Source: an uncultured Clostridia bacterium (GTDB lineage: Bacteria > Bacillota > Clostridia > Oscillospirales > Ruminococcaceae). Taken from it: 64,000 nucleotides of DNA. How positions within the stretch are numbered: the stretch's first letter is position 1; every line of letters starts with the position of its first letter. Under the pieces are notes generated by a model. It ran no database searches, was not told where the DNA came from, and was given only the letters and a program-made list of their open reading frames with translations. Of this stretch, positions 19,469 through 29,313 are shown piece after piece. The position numbers were made by a program, and so were the translations under genes. The stretch is taken from NCBI GenBank assembly GCA_947307175.1, contig CAMZIK010000003.1, positions 1-64,000 of the forward strand. Direction: 5' to 3'.

Positions 19469-20407
19469 ATGGGATTCTTATCAAACACAGACCCAAGAGA
19501 AAAAGCAGTAAATCAGCAGATCCAGCAGACACACAATCAGATCAACGAGCTGTACACCGATCTGGGAAGATATGTTAAACTCAATCTTAAAGATCAGATA
19601 CAGGATCAGTATGTTCAGAATACTGCAAGAAATATAGATGACTGTCTTGCAAGGCTTCAGCAGCTCAACAACGAGCTTAACAACATCAGAGGCATCAAAC
19701 TGTGTGTAAACTGCTCGGCTCAGATACCTATTGCAGTTTCCTTCTGCCCTTCATGCGGCACAAAACAGCCTGATAATGGCATGGGCATGGGCTCACCAAT
19801 AAACAACGGAATGGGCGCTCCTATGAACGGCGGCATGAATAACGGTATGAACGGCGGTATGGCATATAACAACAATATGGGCGGTATGCCTAATCAGGGT
19901 GGTATGCCTAATCAGGGCGGCATGCCTAATCAGGGCGGCTTTGTTGCTCCTGCTCCTGTACCGACACCTGTTCCTGCACACCAGCAGACAGGCTTTAACC
20001 CGACCGCTGCCGGAAACTCCCCTGCTAATGCAAATAAGAACAAGATCGGTGCTGATATGAATACTCATCAGACTCAGCCGAATCCGCAGAACGCTCCTCT
20101 GCCTCCGCTTAACGACGTTCCGCCTGTACCGCAGGTACCGGGTGCAGCAACTGCTGATATCCCACCTGTTCCTCCTGTTCCGGAAAAGGCAGAGCCGTCA
20201 GCTCCGCAGACCGATCCTCTTGCAACAAACACTATCACAAACAGTGAGCCGGATCCCGAAAAGACCACTGTGCCTGAAACAGCTGCTCCTGTTATAAACG
20301 AGCCTACACCTGCTCCTGCTGCAGAAAGCTTTGTTTTCTGCTCGCAGTGCGGTCACAAGGAGCCATCTGATGTTGCTTTCTGCTCACAGTGCGGAAGCAA
20401 ACTCTGA
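19469..20407 (+). CDS. Zinc-ribbon protein with GGMPNQ repeats and Pro-rich linker
   Basis: CVNCSAQIPIAVSFCPSCGTK and FCSQCGHKEPSDVAFCSQCGSKL. Confidence 0.75.
   Translation: MGFLSNTDPREKAVNQQIQQTHNQINELYTDLGRYVKLNLKDQIQDQYVQNTARNIDDCLARLQQLNNELNNIRGIKLCVNCSAQIPIAVSFCPSCGTKQPDNGMGMGSPINNGMGAPMNGGMNNGMNGGMAYNNNMGGMPNQGGMPNQGGMPNQGGFVAPAPVPTPVPAHQQTGFNPTAAGNSPANANKNKIGADMNTHQTQPNPQNAPLPPLNDVPPVPQVPGAATADIPPVPPVPEKAEPSAPQTDPLATNTITNSEPDPEKTTVPETAAPVINEPTPAPAAESFVFCSQCGHKEPSDVAFCSQCGSKL
19883..19936 (+). repeat. 18-bp tandem repeat x3 (coding, GMPNQG)
   Basis: ggtatgcctaatcagggt / ggtatgcctaatcagggc / ggcatgcctaatcagggc. Confidence 0.9.
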
Positions 20408-20466
20408 TCGGAGATCTGAGATAAGGCTCAAAAGGCAAAAACCGCTAATCATCATAATACAAACTA

Positions 20467-20493
20467 ACAGGCGGTGTTTTTCCGCCTGTTTTT
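20467..20493 (+). terminator. Rho-independent terminator
   Basis: ACAGGCGGtgtttttCCGCCTGTTTTT. Confidence 0.8.
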
Positions 20494-20537
20494 GCTGATA
20501 ATATACATAGAGATAAGAAGAAAGAAAGGATAGTTTT

Positions 20538-21134
20538 ATGTCATTATCAATTCGTGATACCCTCAGAGAGTATGATGTTATTCTTGCATCATCGTCACCA
20601 AGACGCAAGGAGCTTTTGCAGCTCATCTGCTCAAATTTCAGGGTTATACCGCCTGAATGCGATGAAAAGCTGCCTGCAAATATCCCGACAAACGAGGCTG
20701 CCGAGTATCTTTCAGATCTAAAGTGCAGATATATCGCCGACATCTACGATAACAGCATAGTTATCGGCTGCGATACTATGGTCATCTGCGGCGGTGTCAT
20801 CTACGGAAAACCAAGCGATGAGGACGATGCAAAACGTATGCTTCGTGCCCTTTCGGGAAAAGAACACGTGGTTGTCAGCGGAGTTACGATAGGCTACCAG
20901 AAAAGATTCCTGTCGTTTTCAGTGAACACCAAGGTCACCTTCAGAAATCTCAGCGATGCCGACATCGACATCTATTGCCGTTCGGGCGAACCGCTGGATA
21001 AGGCAGGCGCTTACGGTATCCAAGGGATCGGCTCTATGCTCGTCAAGAAGATAGACGGCGATTTCTACAATGTCGTAGGGCTTCCGGTCTCGGAAATAGC
21101 TGAGAACCTTGAAGGCTTTCTCAGAACTGTCTGA
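20538..21134 (+). CDS. maf: Maf family nucleotide pyrophosphatase
   Basis: VILASSSPRRKELLQLI...VIGCDTMV...YGKPSDEDDAKRMLRALSGKEHVVVSGV...GAYGIQGIGS. Confidence 0.95.
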   Translation: MSLSIRDTLREYDVILASSSPRRKELLQLICSNFRVIPPECDEKLPANIPTNEAAEYLSDLKCRYIADIYDNSIVIGCDTMVICGGVIYGKPSDEDDAKRMLRALSGKEHVVVSGVTIGYQKRFLSFSVNTKVTFRNLSDADIDIYCRSGEPLDKAGAYGIQGIGSMLVKKIDGDFYNVVGLPVSEIAENLEGFLRTV

Positions 21135-21150
21135 ATAATAAAGATCTGTT

Positions 21151-21192
21151 CGGGGACAAACTCGTTTAAAGATGGGTCTGTCCCCGTTTTTT
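21151..21192 (+). terminator. Rho-independent terminator
   Basis: CGGGGACA...TGTCCCCG followed by T6. Confidence 0.8.
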
Positions 21193-21410
21193 ATAAAACA
21201 AATGCTCTCTGGGAACTTTAAGTGTCCGACAGAATGGACATTTTACGATAATTGTTCTACTTGTTAGAGGGTTACAGCGCTTAGTTTTGTGCAAAATGCA
21301 CATTGTTTTAAAAATTATTTGTAAAATTCGCAAATAGGCTTGAAAAAATAAGTCGAATGTGGTATCATAACTGTATATGTGAAATAGTGAACCTAAGAGG
21401 ATCTGAGAAA

Positions 21411-22307
21411 ATGAAACAAAAGAAAGACAACAGCAGCAAGCAGCGGTCAAGAGTCCGTCTGCAGCAGAATATCATTTCTCTGTGCTGTCTTTTGTGCGTC
21501 GTTTTTGCGGTCGGCTGGATGATCCATTCCGCAGGCAGCAGAAGAGAGTTCTTTACCTTCTCCGATCACAGCAGCTCACAGGTCAAAGCAGACAGCTCGA
21601 AAACGGATAGTTCCTCTCAGAACGAAAACGACAGCTCAAAAATAAAGACCGACAATTCTGCTGCGGACAGCAGTTCTCAGGCCAATCAGCCTCAGCTGCC
21701 TGATGACGCTCATCCTTATTCGGTTGCAAGAGATACCGAGGACGAACTTGCAGACGCTTTGTTTATCGGAGATTCAAGGACAGTAGGACTATTCAACACC
21801 TGCGACAGACCCAAAGCTACATTCTATTGCAGCATAGGTCTGAATATACAGACAGTCTTTGAAACGCAGGCGATAACGCTTGACAACGGCACGATGGGTA
21901 CGGTCATAGATGCGCTTGCACAGGGACATCAGTTCGGGCGTGTATTTATCAACTTCGGAACGAACGAGATGGGCTGGCCTTACTATGACAGCTTTATAAA
22001 CTACTATTCCCAGCTTGTGCAGACTATAAAGCTTTACAGCCCGAATGCCAAAATATACTGTGAATCGATACTTCCCGTGACAGCTACAAGAGAGCTTCAG
22101 GGGGATGCAATAAACAATGAGAATGTCAAAACACTCAACGGATATATCCAGCAGTTCGCTGCTGCAAACGGCTGCATATATCTTCAGTGTGACACTGCGG
22201 TCGCCGGAGAAGACGGCAAGCTCCCGGAGGAAGCAAGCACCGACGGCATACATCTCAATATTGAGTATTGCAAGTATTGGTTGAACTATATCATTGATGA
22301 AACTTAA
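21411..22307 (+). CDS. Membrane-anchored SGNH/GDSL-like hydrolase
   Basis: N-terminal TM; FIGDSRTVGL, INFGTNEMGW, STDGIHLN motifs. Confidence 0.85.
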   Translation: MKQKKDNSSKQRSRVRLQQNIISLCCLLCVVFAVGWMIHSAGSRREFFTFSDHSSSQVKADSSKTDSSSQNENDSSKIKTDNSAADSSSQANQPQLPDDAHPYSVARDTEDELADALFIGDSRTVGLFNTCDRPKATFYCSIGLNIQTVFETQAITLDNGTMGTVIDALAQGHQFGRVFINFGTNEMGWPYYDSFINYYSQLVQTIKLYSPNAKIYCESILPVTATRELQGDAINNENVKTLNGYIQQFAAANGCIYLQCDTAVAGEDGKLPEEASTDGIHLNIEYCKYWLNYIIDET

Positions 22308-22327
22308 TTTTGAAAGGAAAGATATTT

Positions 22328-22876
22328 ATGAGATCAAAGAAAGCAATTTGTGCGGTACTTGCCGCAGCAGTAATGACAACTATGGCTTTTGCTTCATGCG
22401 GTGATTCAAGCAGCACTGCCGAAACATCTTCAAGCAAGGCTGCATCAAGCTCCGCTGACAGCACGACCGCTGTTTCGACCTCCGAGGCTACGACCAAGGA
22501 CATCACTTCTATCGCAAACAAGCTCAAGGATTCACTTGACGATGCTGTAAAGGCAACAATGACAGAGTTTGACGAGAACAGGATCGAAAAGATGATCGGC
22601 GTTAAGAAGGATCTTTACAACAAGGCTGTCTGCATCGTTGACGCTTCAGGTGCTTCTGCTCACGAGATCGACTGCTTCGAGGCTAAGGACGAAAGCTCTG
22701 CAAAGGAGATCGAGACTGCTCTCAAGCAGCGTATCGAGAACCAGAAGAACGGTTTCAAGGACTATGTTCCTGCCGAGATGGACAAGCTCAACAACCCTGT
22801 ACTTGTAGTTGACGGAAACTATGTTTTCATGTGCCTGTCCAACAACAACGACAAGGCTAAGGAGATCATCGGCTAA
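22328..22876 (+). CDS. DUF4358-like lipoprotein
   Basis: Lipobox FASCGDSS, Ser-rich linker, MIGVKKDLYNKAVCIVDASGASAHEIDCFEAKD. Confidence 0.75.
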   Translation: MRSKKAICAVLAAAVMTTMAFASCGDSSSTAETSSSKAASSSADSTTAVSTSEATTKDITSIANKLKDSLDDAVKATMTEFDENRIEKMIGVKKDLYNKAVCIVDASGASAHEIDCFEAKDESSAKEIETALKQRIENQKNGFKDYVPAEMDKLNNPVLVVDGNYVFMCLSNNNDKAKEIIG

Positions 22877-22971
22877 TAAGGATCATTTCATCAGTCATGT
22901 TCTGCCGCAAAGGCGGAGCATGGCTTGATTTTAGTTTAAGCGAAATAAACAAAGGTACGGTGAAAGAATAA

Positions 22972-24387
22972 ATGCTTTTTTCAAGCACGGTTTTTCTGTT
23001 TTTGTTTCTGCCTGCGGTACTGATACTCTATTATATCGTTCCCCGTAAGGTCAGGAATCTGATACTATTTGTGTTCAGCCTTGTGTTCTATGCATGGGGC
23101 GAGCCTGTATACGTCTTTCTGATGATAGGCTCGACTATCGTTGCATATATAACAGGATTGCTTGCAGATAAAACAGTCAAAGGGCGAAAAGCGTGGGTCC
23201 CGAAAGTCTCGCTGCTTGTGGCGATACTGTGGAACATGGGATTGCTTCTGTTTTTCAAGTATACGGATTTCTTTATCAACAACGCAAACGACATCTTCGG
23301 TCTGCATATAAAAGTGCTGGGGCTGAAGCTGCCTATTGGTATATCTTTTTACAGCTTCCAGACGCTTTCATATGTCATCGACGTTTACAGAGGCGACGTT
23401 GCTGCACAGAAAAACTACCTTACACTCGGTACTTATGTTGCACTGTTCCCGCAGCTGATAGCAGGTCCTATCGTAAGATACAAGGACGTTGCTTTGCAGC
23501 TTGCTCAGAGAAAAGAAACGATGGGACAGTTTGCAGAGGGCGTAAAACGCTTCTCTATCGGTCTTGGAAAAAAGGTCCTGCTCGCAAACAGCATTGGTGC
23601 GCTGTTTGATACGATAAGCAATACGCCGCAGAGCGATATGAGCGTTACTGCTGCATGGCTTGGGATCATCGCATATACATTCCAGATATACTTTGATTTC
23701 TCGGGTTATTCGGATATGGCTATCGGTCTGGGCAAGATGTTCGGATTCGATTTCCTCGAAAACTTCAACTATCCTTACATCTCGGATTCTATCACAGAAT
23801 TCTGGAGACGCTGGCATATGTCCCTTTCAAGCTGGTTCAGGGATTATGTCTACATTCCTCTCGGCGGAAACCGCAAGGGCAAGTTCAGACAGTGCGTCAA
23901 CATAATGATAGTCTGGTTCCTTACAGGCTTCTGGCACGGAGCAAACTGGAACTTTATGATATGGGGAGTTTATTTCGGTATTATCCTGCTTTGTGAAAAG
24001 CTGTTTTTGCTCAAAGCTCTCACACGTATCCCTAAAGTCATCGGACATATCTATGCACTGATACTTATAGTCATCGGCTGGGGTATCTTCGCATTTGACG
24101 ATTTCGGAAAGCTGACGCAGAATTTCAAGAATATGTTCGGCTTTGGAGGCATCGACCTTATAAATCATCAGGCTGTTGCATGGCTTGCGACCTATGCAGT
24201 AACATTTGTTATACTTATCGCCGCTTCGACTCCGCTTATCAAAAAGATCGGAACTTTCGTAAAAGGCGGCTTCCCTGCTCTGTACAGCTGCTTTCTCCAG
24301 CCTGTAATGGTGCTTGGTCTGCTCGTTCTTTGCACCGCATACCTCGCAGGAAATTCGTTCAACCCGTTCCTTTATTTCAGATTTTAG
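22972..24387 (+). CDS. MBOAT family O-acyltransferase (AlgI/DltB-like)
   Basis: FYSFQTLSYVIDVYRG, FWRRWHMSLSSWFRDYVYIPLGGNRKG, GFWHGANWNFMIWG. Confidence 0.95.
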   Translation: MLFSSTVFLFLFLPAVLILYYIVPRKVRNLILFVFSLVFYAWGEPVYVFLMIGSTIVAYITGLLADKTVKGRKAWVPKVSLLVAILWNMGLLLFFKYTDFFINNANDIFGLHIKVLGLKLPIGISFYSFQTLSYVIDVYRGDVAAQKNYLTLGTYVALFPQLIAGPIVRYKDVALQLAQRKETMGQFAEGVKRFSIGLGKKVLLANSIGALFDTISNTPQSDMSVTAAWLGIIAYTFQIYFDFSGYSDMAIGLGKMFGFDFLENFNYPYISDSITEFWRRWHMSLSSWFRDYVYIPLGGNRKGKFRQCVNIMIVWFLTGFWHGANWNFMIWGVYFGIILLCEKLFLLKALTRIPKVIGHIYALILIVIGWGIFAFDDFGKLTQNFKNMFGFGGIDLINHQAVAWLATYAVTFVILIAASTPLIKKIGTFVKGGFPALYSCFLQPVMVLGLLVLCTAYLAGNSFNPFLYFRF

Positions 24388-24399
24388 GAGGTGACCGTA

Positions 24400-25545
24400 A
24401 TGGATAAAAAAGTAGAAAAGATCTCACAGATCATTATGGTCAGCGTGTTCCTTATCTTTATAATCGGCTTTGCAGTGTGGAGCTTTCTGCTCAAAGACAG
24501 AGAGTTCTCTGAAATGGAAAACCGCAACCTCGCTCAGTTCCCGACATTCTCATGGCGCAACCTTAAAGACGGAACATTCACCGATGGACTTGAAAAGTAT
24601 GTTTCCGACCAGCTGCCTTTTAAGGACGAGCTGGTAACGCTCAAGACCGATGCAGACAGACTGCTCCTGCACGACCTGCAAAACGGCGTGTACTTCGGCA
24701 AGGACGGCTACTATCTCCAGGATTACAAGGAAAACAGCAAACAGATAGAAACCAACGTAGGCTGCATAAACGATCTTGCAAAGCTTTGTCCTGATGCTGA
24801 CATCAGCTTTATGCTCGTTCCCAACAGCATCAGCGTTATGGACGACAAGCTGCCTTCCGTCAACACGACTGACGACCAGAAAGAAACGATAGACAAGGTC
24901 AAGGGTATGCTCGAGGAAAAGGTCAAGTTCTACTGCCCTATCAACGATCTGAAAGAGGCTGCCAAGGACGGCACTCAGGTGTTCTATAAAACCGACCACC
25001 ACTGGACATCAGACGGTGCAAGAGTCGGATTTGACGGGCTGATGAAGTTCATGGGAGAAGACGAGCTGAAAGCTGAATATAGCGTCAAGGAGATACCCGA
25101 TTTCCTCGGAACGCTCTATTCCAAAGCTCCTTCCGCATTTACCGAAAAGGACACCATGAAGCTTTACACCGACAAGAACAACTCTATGGCGGTAAACTAT
25201 GTTGATAAGAATGAAACAAAGGACACTATCTTTGACTCGTCCTTTGAGGAAAAGAAGGACAAGTACTCCACTTTCTTCGGCGGCAACTTTGCTAATATCA
25301 ACATCAAATCAACAGGTGCGCAGCAGGATAAAAAAGTGCTTATCTTAAAGGACAGCTACGCAAACTGTGCAATGCCGTACTTCACAAGTATGTACTCGGA
25401 CGTTACGATGATAGATATGCGTTACTATCACATACAGCCGCTGTCCGTGTCGGAGTATATCAAGCAGAACAAGATAGACAAGGTGATATTGCTGTATAAC
25501 GTAGATTTTCTCAACACCGATAACAACTTTGTCTGGATAGACTGA
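24400..25545 (+). CDS. DHHW family (AlgJ/AlgX-like) protein
   Basis: N-terminal TM, ENRNLAQFPTFSWRNLKDGTFTDGLEKYVSDQLPFKDE, FYKTDHHWTSDGA. Confidence 0.9.
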   Translation: MDKKVEKISQIIMVSVFLIFIIGFAVWSFLLKDREFSEMENRNLAQFPTFSWRNLKDGTFTDGLEKYVSDQLPFKDELVTLKTDADRLLLHDLQNGVYFGKDGYYLQDYKENSKQIETNVGCINDLAKLCPDADISFMLVPNSISVMDDKLPSVNTTDDQKETIDKVKGMLEEKVKFYCPINDLKEAAKDGTQVFYKTDHHWTSDGARVGFDGLMKFMGEDELKAEYSVKEIPDFLGTLYSKAPSAFTEKDTMKLYTDKNNSMAVNYVDKNETKDTIFDSSFEEKKDKYSTFFGGNFANINIKSTGAQQDKKVLILKDSYANCAMPYFTSMYSDVTMIDMRYYHIQPLSVSEYIKQNKIDKVILLYNVDFLNTDNNFVWID

Positions 25546-25549
25546 TTTA

Positions 25550-25663
25550 TTGAGGTGGAACTCTATTGGAGAAGAGTTCCACCTCAAACTCCCCCTCAGA
25601 AACCTCTTATTTATTATTCACCGATAGGATATAAAACCCTATCGGCGAATAATCAGTAGGAAT
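25550..25663 (+). repeat. Hairpin repeat family B, copy 1
   Basis: TTGAGGTGGAACTCT-attggaga-AGAGTTCCACCTCAA, then CTCAGAAACCTCTTATT and a second hairpin 25613-25653. Confidence 0.75.
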
Positions 25664-25723
25664 TTCCAAGAGAGATCGAAAAGAAATCATTCCAAGAGAA
25701 CACCCACAATAAACCACCCGATC

Positions 25724-25761
25724 AAAAAAAGAGGTTACGTCCCAAGGACTAACCTCTTTTT
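25724..25761. terminator. Bidirectional terminator between DHHW gene and tyrS
   Basis: AAAAAGAGGTTA...TAACCTCTTTTT. Confidence 0.75.
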
Positions 25762-25777
25762 ATTATACGCTATTGTA

Positions 25778-26995
25778 TTACTTTGCCACTGCCTTGTGGA
25801 AGACCTTCTTGCCTTTTTTGATGATGACTGCATCAGACAGGTCTACCATAGCCTTGGGGTCGGTGAGCTTTTCATCGTTCACGCTTACGCCGCCCTGAGT
25901 TATAAGTCTTCTTGCTTCACCGTTTGACGGACACAGACCGCACTTGACCAGCAGCGTGAGGATACCTATTTTTCCGTCTTCAAGCTCGCCTGCGTCTATC
26001 TCGGTGGTCGGCATATCATCGCTTACGCCGCCCTTTGCAAAGATAGCCTTTGCTGCGTCGTCAGCCTTCTTAGCCTCATCCTCGCCGTGAACGAGCTTGG
26101 TAAGCTCAAACGCCAGCAGCTCCTTAGCCTTGTTAAGCTCTGCGCCCTGCATCGTCTTTTCCATTTCCTCTATCTGCTCGATAGGCACAAATGTCAGCAT
26201 TTTGAGGCACTTGATAACGTCAGCGTCACCGACGTTTCTCCAGTACTGGTAAAAATCATACGGGCTAGTCTTTTCAGGGTCGAGCCAAACTGCGCCCTTT
26301 TCGGTCTTGCCCATTTTCTTGCCTTCGGAATTGAGCAGCAGAGTTATGGTCATTGCATGAGCGTCCTTGCCAAGTTTCTTTCTGATAAGCTCTGTGCCGC
26401 CGAGCATATTTGCCCACTGGTCATCGCCGCCAAACTGCATATTGCAGCCGTATTTCTGGAACAGCATATAGAAGTCGTAAGACTGCATTATCATGTAGTT
26501 GAACTCAAGGAATGTGAGTCCTCTTTCCATTCTCTGTTTGTAGCACTCAAATGTCAGCATCTTGTTTACCGAGAAGCAAGCGCCCACCTCACGCAGAACG
26601 TCAACATAGTTGAGGTCGAGAAGCCAGTCGCCGTTGTTTACTATCATAGCCTTGCCGTCAGAGAAGTCGATAAAGCGGCTCATCTGCTTTTTGAAGCAAG
26701 CCACGTTATGCTCGATAGTTTCCTTTGTCAGCATCTTTCTCATGTCAGATTTACCCGACGGGTCACCTATCATAGCAGTACCGCCGCCGATAAGAGCGAT
26801 AGGCTTGTTGCCAGCCATCTGAAGCCTCTTCATCAGACACAGCGCCATAAAGTGTCCAACGTGAAGGCTGTCAGCTGTCGGGTCAAAACCGATGTAGAAA
26901 ACTGCCTTTCCGTTGTCGATCATATTGCTGATTTCTTTTTCGTCTGTGACCTGAGCGATAAGCCCACGTCTTACAAGTTCTTCGTAACAAGTCAT
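25778..26995 (-). CDS. tyrS: Tyrosyl-tRNA synthetase
   Basis: [39 protein letters not shown]4 domain C-terminus. Confidence 0.97.
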   Translation of the reverse strand: MTCYEELVRRGLIAQVTDEKEISNMIDNGKAVFYIGFDPTADSLHVGHFMALCLMKRLQMAGNKPIALIGGGTAMIGDPSGKSDMRKMLTKETIEHNVACFKKQMSRFIDFSDGKAMIVNNGDWLLDLNYVDVLREVGACFSVNKMLTFECYKQRMERGLTFLEFNYMIMQSYDFYMLFQKYGCNMQFGGDDQWANMLGGTELIRKKLGKDAHAMTITLLLNSEGKKMGKTEKGAVWLDPEKTSPYDFYQYWRNVGDADVIKCLKMLTFVPIEQIEEMEKTMQGAELNKAKELLAFELTKLVHGEDEAKKADDAAKAIFAKGGVSDDMPTTEIDAGELEDGKIGILTLLVKCGLCPSNGEARRLITQGGVSVNDEKLTDPKAMVDLSDAVIIKKGKKVFHKAVAK

Positions 26996-27035
26996 TTTCT
27001 TTTCCTCCGTTTTGTTTTATCGTGTTTTAATTTTC

Positions 27036-27593
27036 TTACTCGTTTTCATCAGCATCATCATTGTCATTTTTCAGCTCAACAAGTCTGCCCGAGCAGTTGT
27101 AATGCTCTTTCAGCATCTTCTCCGCAAGCTCTGCGTCGCCAACTATTCTGAACATCTGCTGACGCTTTGAGAACTTTGTGACAAACGTGAACTCGACCTT
27201 TCCGCCGCCGCTGCAATAGCTGCACTGCTTTGCGTTCCTTGCGCTGTCAGGCAGTATGATATGTGTATCGGTGAGATAAATGCTGCTGCGGCATAACCAG
27301 ACTATCAGAAACACAAGTGCTGCAAGCAGCTCCGCCGCCATAACTACGAGATGCAGCTTATCTTTGTCCTGTGTGAACGCCAGCAGGCTGTATCCGCCTG
27401 CCAATGCCAGCGCACCGCAGAGATACGGATAAAAGATCGCCGCATTGCTGCCGAAAGGCTCGAGCTTTACTCGCTTTGCCGCAGTTTTTCGCCGTATTAT
27501 AAACCCATGAATGACCGCCGGATAGCTCGTCAGCGAGACAAGCCCCAACAAAACTGCCCAGACTATCCTTGCGACCGCTGCCATAAAATGCAC
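27036..27593 (-). CDS. Hypothetical membrane protein
   Basis: 185 aa, four hydrophobic segments; upstream of and co-directional with tyrS. Confidence 0.6.
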   Translation of the reverse strand: MHFMAAVARIVWAVLLGLVSLTSYPAVIHGFIIRRKTAAKRVKLEPFGSNAAIFYPYLCGALALAGGYSLLAFTQDKDKLHLVVMAAELLAALVFLIVWLCRSSIYLTDTHIILPDSARNAKQCSYCSGGGKVEFTFVTKFSKRQQMFRIVGDAELAEKMLKEHYNCSGRLVELKNDNDDADENE

Positions 27594-27600
27594 GCTCCTT

Positions 27601-28098
27601 TCATTCGTCTGATTTATCAGCCTTTGCCTCTTTCCTGTGGTTAAGATGTATGCCGATATGACCTATGCCGAGAATGATAACTGCGATAAGCATCGGCAGG
27701 TTTCCGCCGTACACCGCAAGCAGCCCGAATGCAATTACCGGCAGCGTAGCTCCCGCAACGGGTACGCCGAGGATACTGCTGTACATATCCCTCATCGTCT
27801 TTTCGCTCAGAAAATATCTTATCCAGTATATCTCATATAATATCATCAGCAAAAACGACACAAGCAGAACTATGCTCCACGGGCGTATGCTGCCGATGTT
27901 GAAATCCGAAAAGATAAGGCACAGCGTACTCACAAGCACCTCGCCGATGCGCTCAAAAGCGAGCAGCACCTTGTTCTCATTTGCAGCATATTTCTCATAA
28001 TCTTTCGGCAGATTTTTACTCCAGATAATATTCGGTGTCATAAGCATCACCAGATATATAAGCCCTACATATGAAAACCCGAAATGCAACTCCCGCAC
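27601..28098 (-). CDS. Hypothetical membrane protein (start corrected to GTG 28098)
   Basis: The ORF-track start at 28197 lies inside the T-box terminator/antiterminator. GTG at 28098 is preceded by a purine-rich AGGCAGGGG. Confidence 0.6.
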   Translation of the reverse strand: MRELHFGFSYVGLIYLVMLMTPNIIWSKNLPKDYEKYAANENKVLLAFERIGEVLVSTLCLIFSDFNIGSIRPWSIVLLVSFLLMILYEIYWIRYFLSEKTMRDMYSSILGVPVAGATLPVIAFGLLAVYGGNLPMLIAVIILGIGHIGIHLNHRKEAKADKSDE

Positions 28099-28124
28099 CC
28101 CCTGCCTCTGCGCTTTGTCAAACA

Positions 28125-28391
28125 AAAAGTCCTCCGACAAGCTCACGCTCATCAGAGGACGAATAAATCGTGGTACCACCTCAAGTTTACAGAGCAAAAC
28201 ACGCTCTGCCTCGTGCGTTATAACGGCACGCCGCCGTGCTGCCTTTGCCTAAAGCTTTCTTGACAGCCTGCTCCATGATGTATTCAACCTGTGCCTGCAT
28301 ACTTCCTTTCACCTGCCGGAAGCTCTCTGAACGCTGACAGCACAAATCTACTTGTTCATTTCACCGCATTTCAAATATTAAAGTTAATATA
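28125..28391 (-). ncRNA. T-box leader, candidate Tyr (UAC) specifier
   Basis: Minus strand: AGAGAGCTTCCGGCAGGTGAAAGGAAGTA stem I features, GAATACA specifier-like site (28280-28285), AGGTGGTACCACGA T-box (28168-28181), GTCCTC...GAGGACTTTTTG terminator (28125-28160). Confidence 0.88.
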
Positions 28392-28414
28392 ACACACACA
28401 TTCAGCTTTGTCAA
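28386..28414 (-). promoter_or_regulatory. Promoter of the T-box/tyrS operon
   Basis: TTGACA-17 bp-TATATT on the minus strand. Confidence 0.7.
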
Positions 28415-28420
28415 GCAATG

Positions 28421-28960
28421 TCATTGTTTTTTTACATATGCTGACACGATCTCACCGACATACTGTGTATGATAGTCGCCTGATGCATACCACTGCTCAT
28501 CACAGGACTTGTCAACAAAACACTCAGGCTTCATTTCCTGTGCGTACAGCTTTTTGCAGACAAAAGCCATAGATGCCTGCTCAAAAACAGTCGAGCCGTC
28601 AGTAAATACAGGAACCAGTCCCGTTTCCTTTGCCTTGTCGCAGTCTCTTCCGCTGTGTCCTCCGCAGAATGCAAGCGCCTTTTTGTACTCCTCATTAAAG
28701 AAACATACCGTGAAATACTCGCTTTTGTCGATAAATTCCTTTGTGTACCTCTGCGGTCTGATAACTACGCTGAAAGCGTTCTTTCCCCAGATAACTCCCG
28801 CATAGCCCCACGATGCAGTCATCGTATTCCAGCCGTTTTCATCGCCCGCAGTCACGAGCATCCACTGCTGACCTATCTTTTTGAATACATTGAGATCAAG
28901 CTCAACCAGCTGTTCTCCCGAAAGCTTCTCAAACCCAAGCTCATTCATTTTATCCGACAT
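28421..28960 (-). CDS. Flavin reductase-like domain protein
   Basis: WMLVTAGDENGWNTMTASWGYAGVIWGKNAFSVVIRPQRYTKEFIDKSEYFTVCFF. Confidence 0.85.
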   Translation of the reverse strand: MSDKMNELGFEKLSGEQLVELDLNVFKKIGQQWMLVTAGDENGWNTMTASWGYAGVIWGKNAFSVVIRPQRYTKEFIDKSEYFTVCFFNEEYKKALAFCGGHSGRDCDKAKETGLVPVFTDGSTVFEQASMAFVCKKLYAQEMKPECFVDKSCDEQWYASGDYHTQYVGEIVSAYVKKQ

Positions 28961-29146
28961 AAGAATACCACCTTCCGATATTGTTTTTGCGATACATTAA
29001 TTATACACGAAAAAACTTGAAAATGCAAGCGTTTTATAGTTGCAATTTGCACACGGACGTGTTATAATGTAAGCAGAAATGTGCGCCTGATGGAGCAACT
29101 TTGCCGACCGAGATAGCGAAATGTATATTTCAGTGCATGCAATTCG

Positions 29147-29184
29147 TTTTTATACATAATTATACGCAAAATTATGTATAAAAA
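29147..29184. repeat. 15-bp perfect inverted repeat upstream of argG
   Basis: TTTTTATACATAATT-atacgcaa-AATTATGTATAAAAA. Confidence 0.8.
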
Positions 29185-29206
29185 TAAAATTTATTTGCAT
29201 AACCAC

Positions 29207-29234
29207 TTGACAAGGCTGCATAAAAGTGTATAAT
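29207..29234 (+). promoter_or_regulatory. argG promoter overlapping an ARG-box-like sequence
   Basis: TTGACA-16 bp-TATAAT with ctgcataaaagtgtat in the spacer/-10 region. Confidence 0.6.
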
Positions 29235-29313
29235 ATACTTGACAGCACATTCGGGCATATCATTTTATGCTTTTATGCGTTTGATTGATTATTATTGATA
29301 CGGAGGAATCATT

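Noticed and set aside
26087-27151. 354-aa plus-strand ORF opposite tyrS
   Set aside because: Antisense shadow of the strongly coding tyrS frame.
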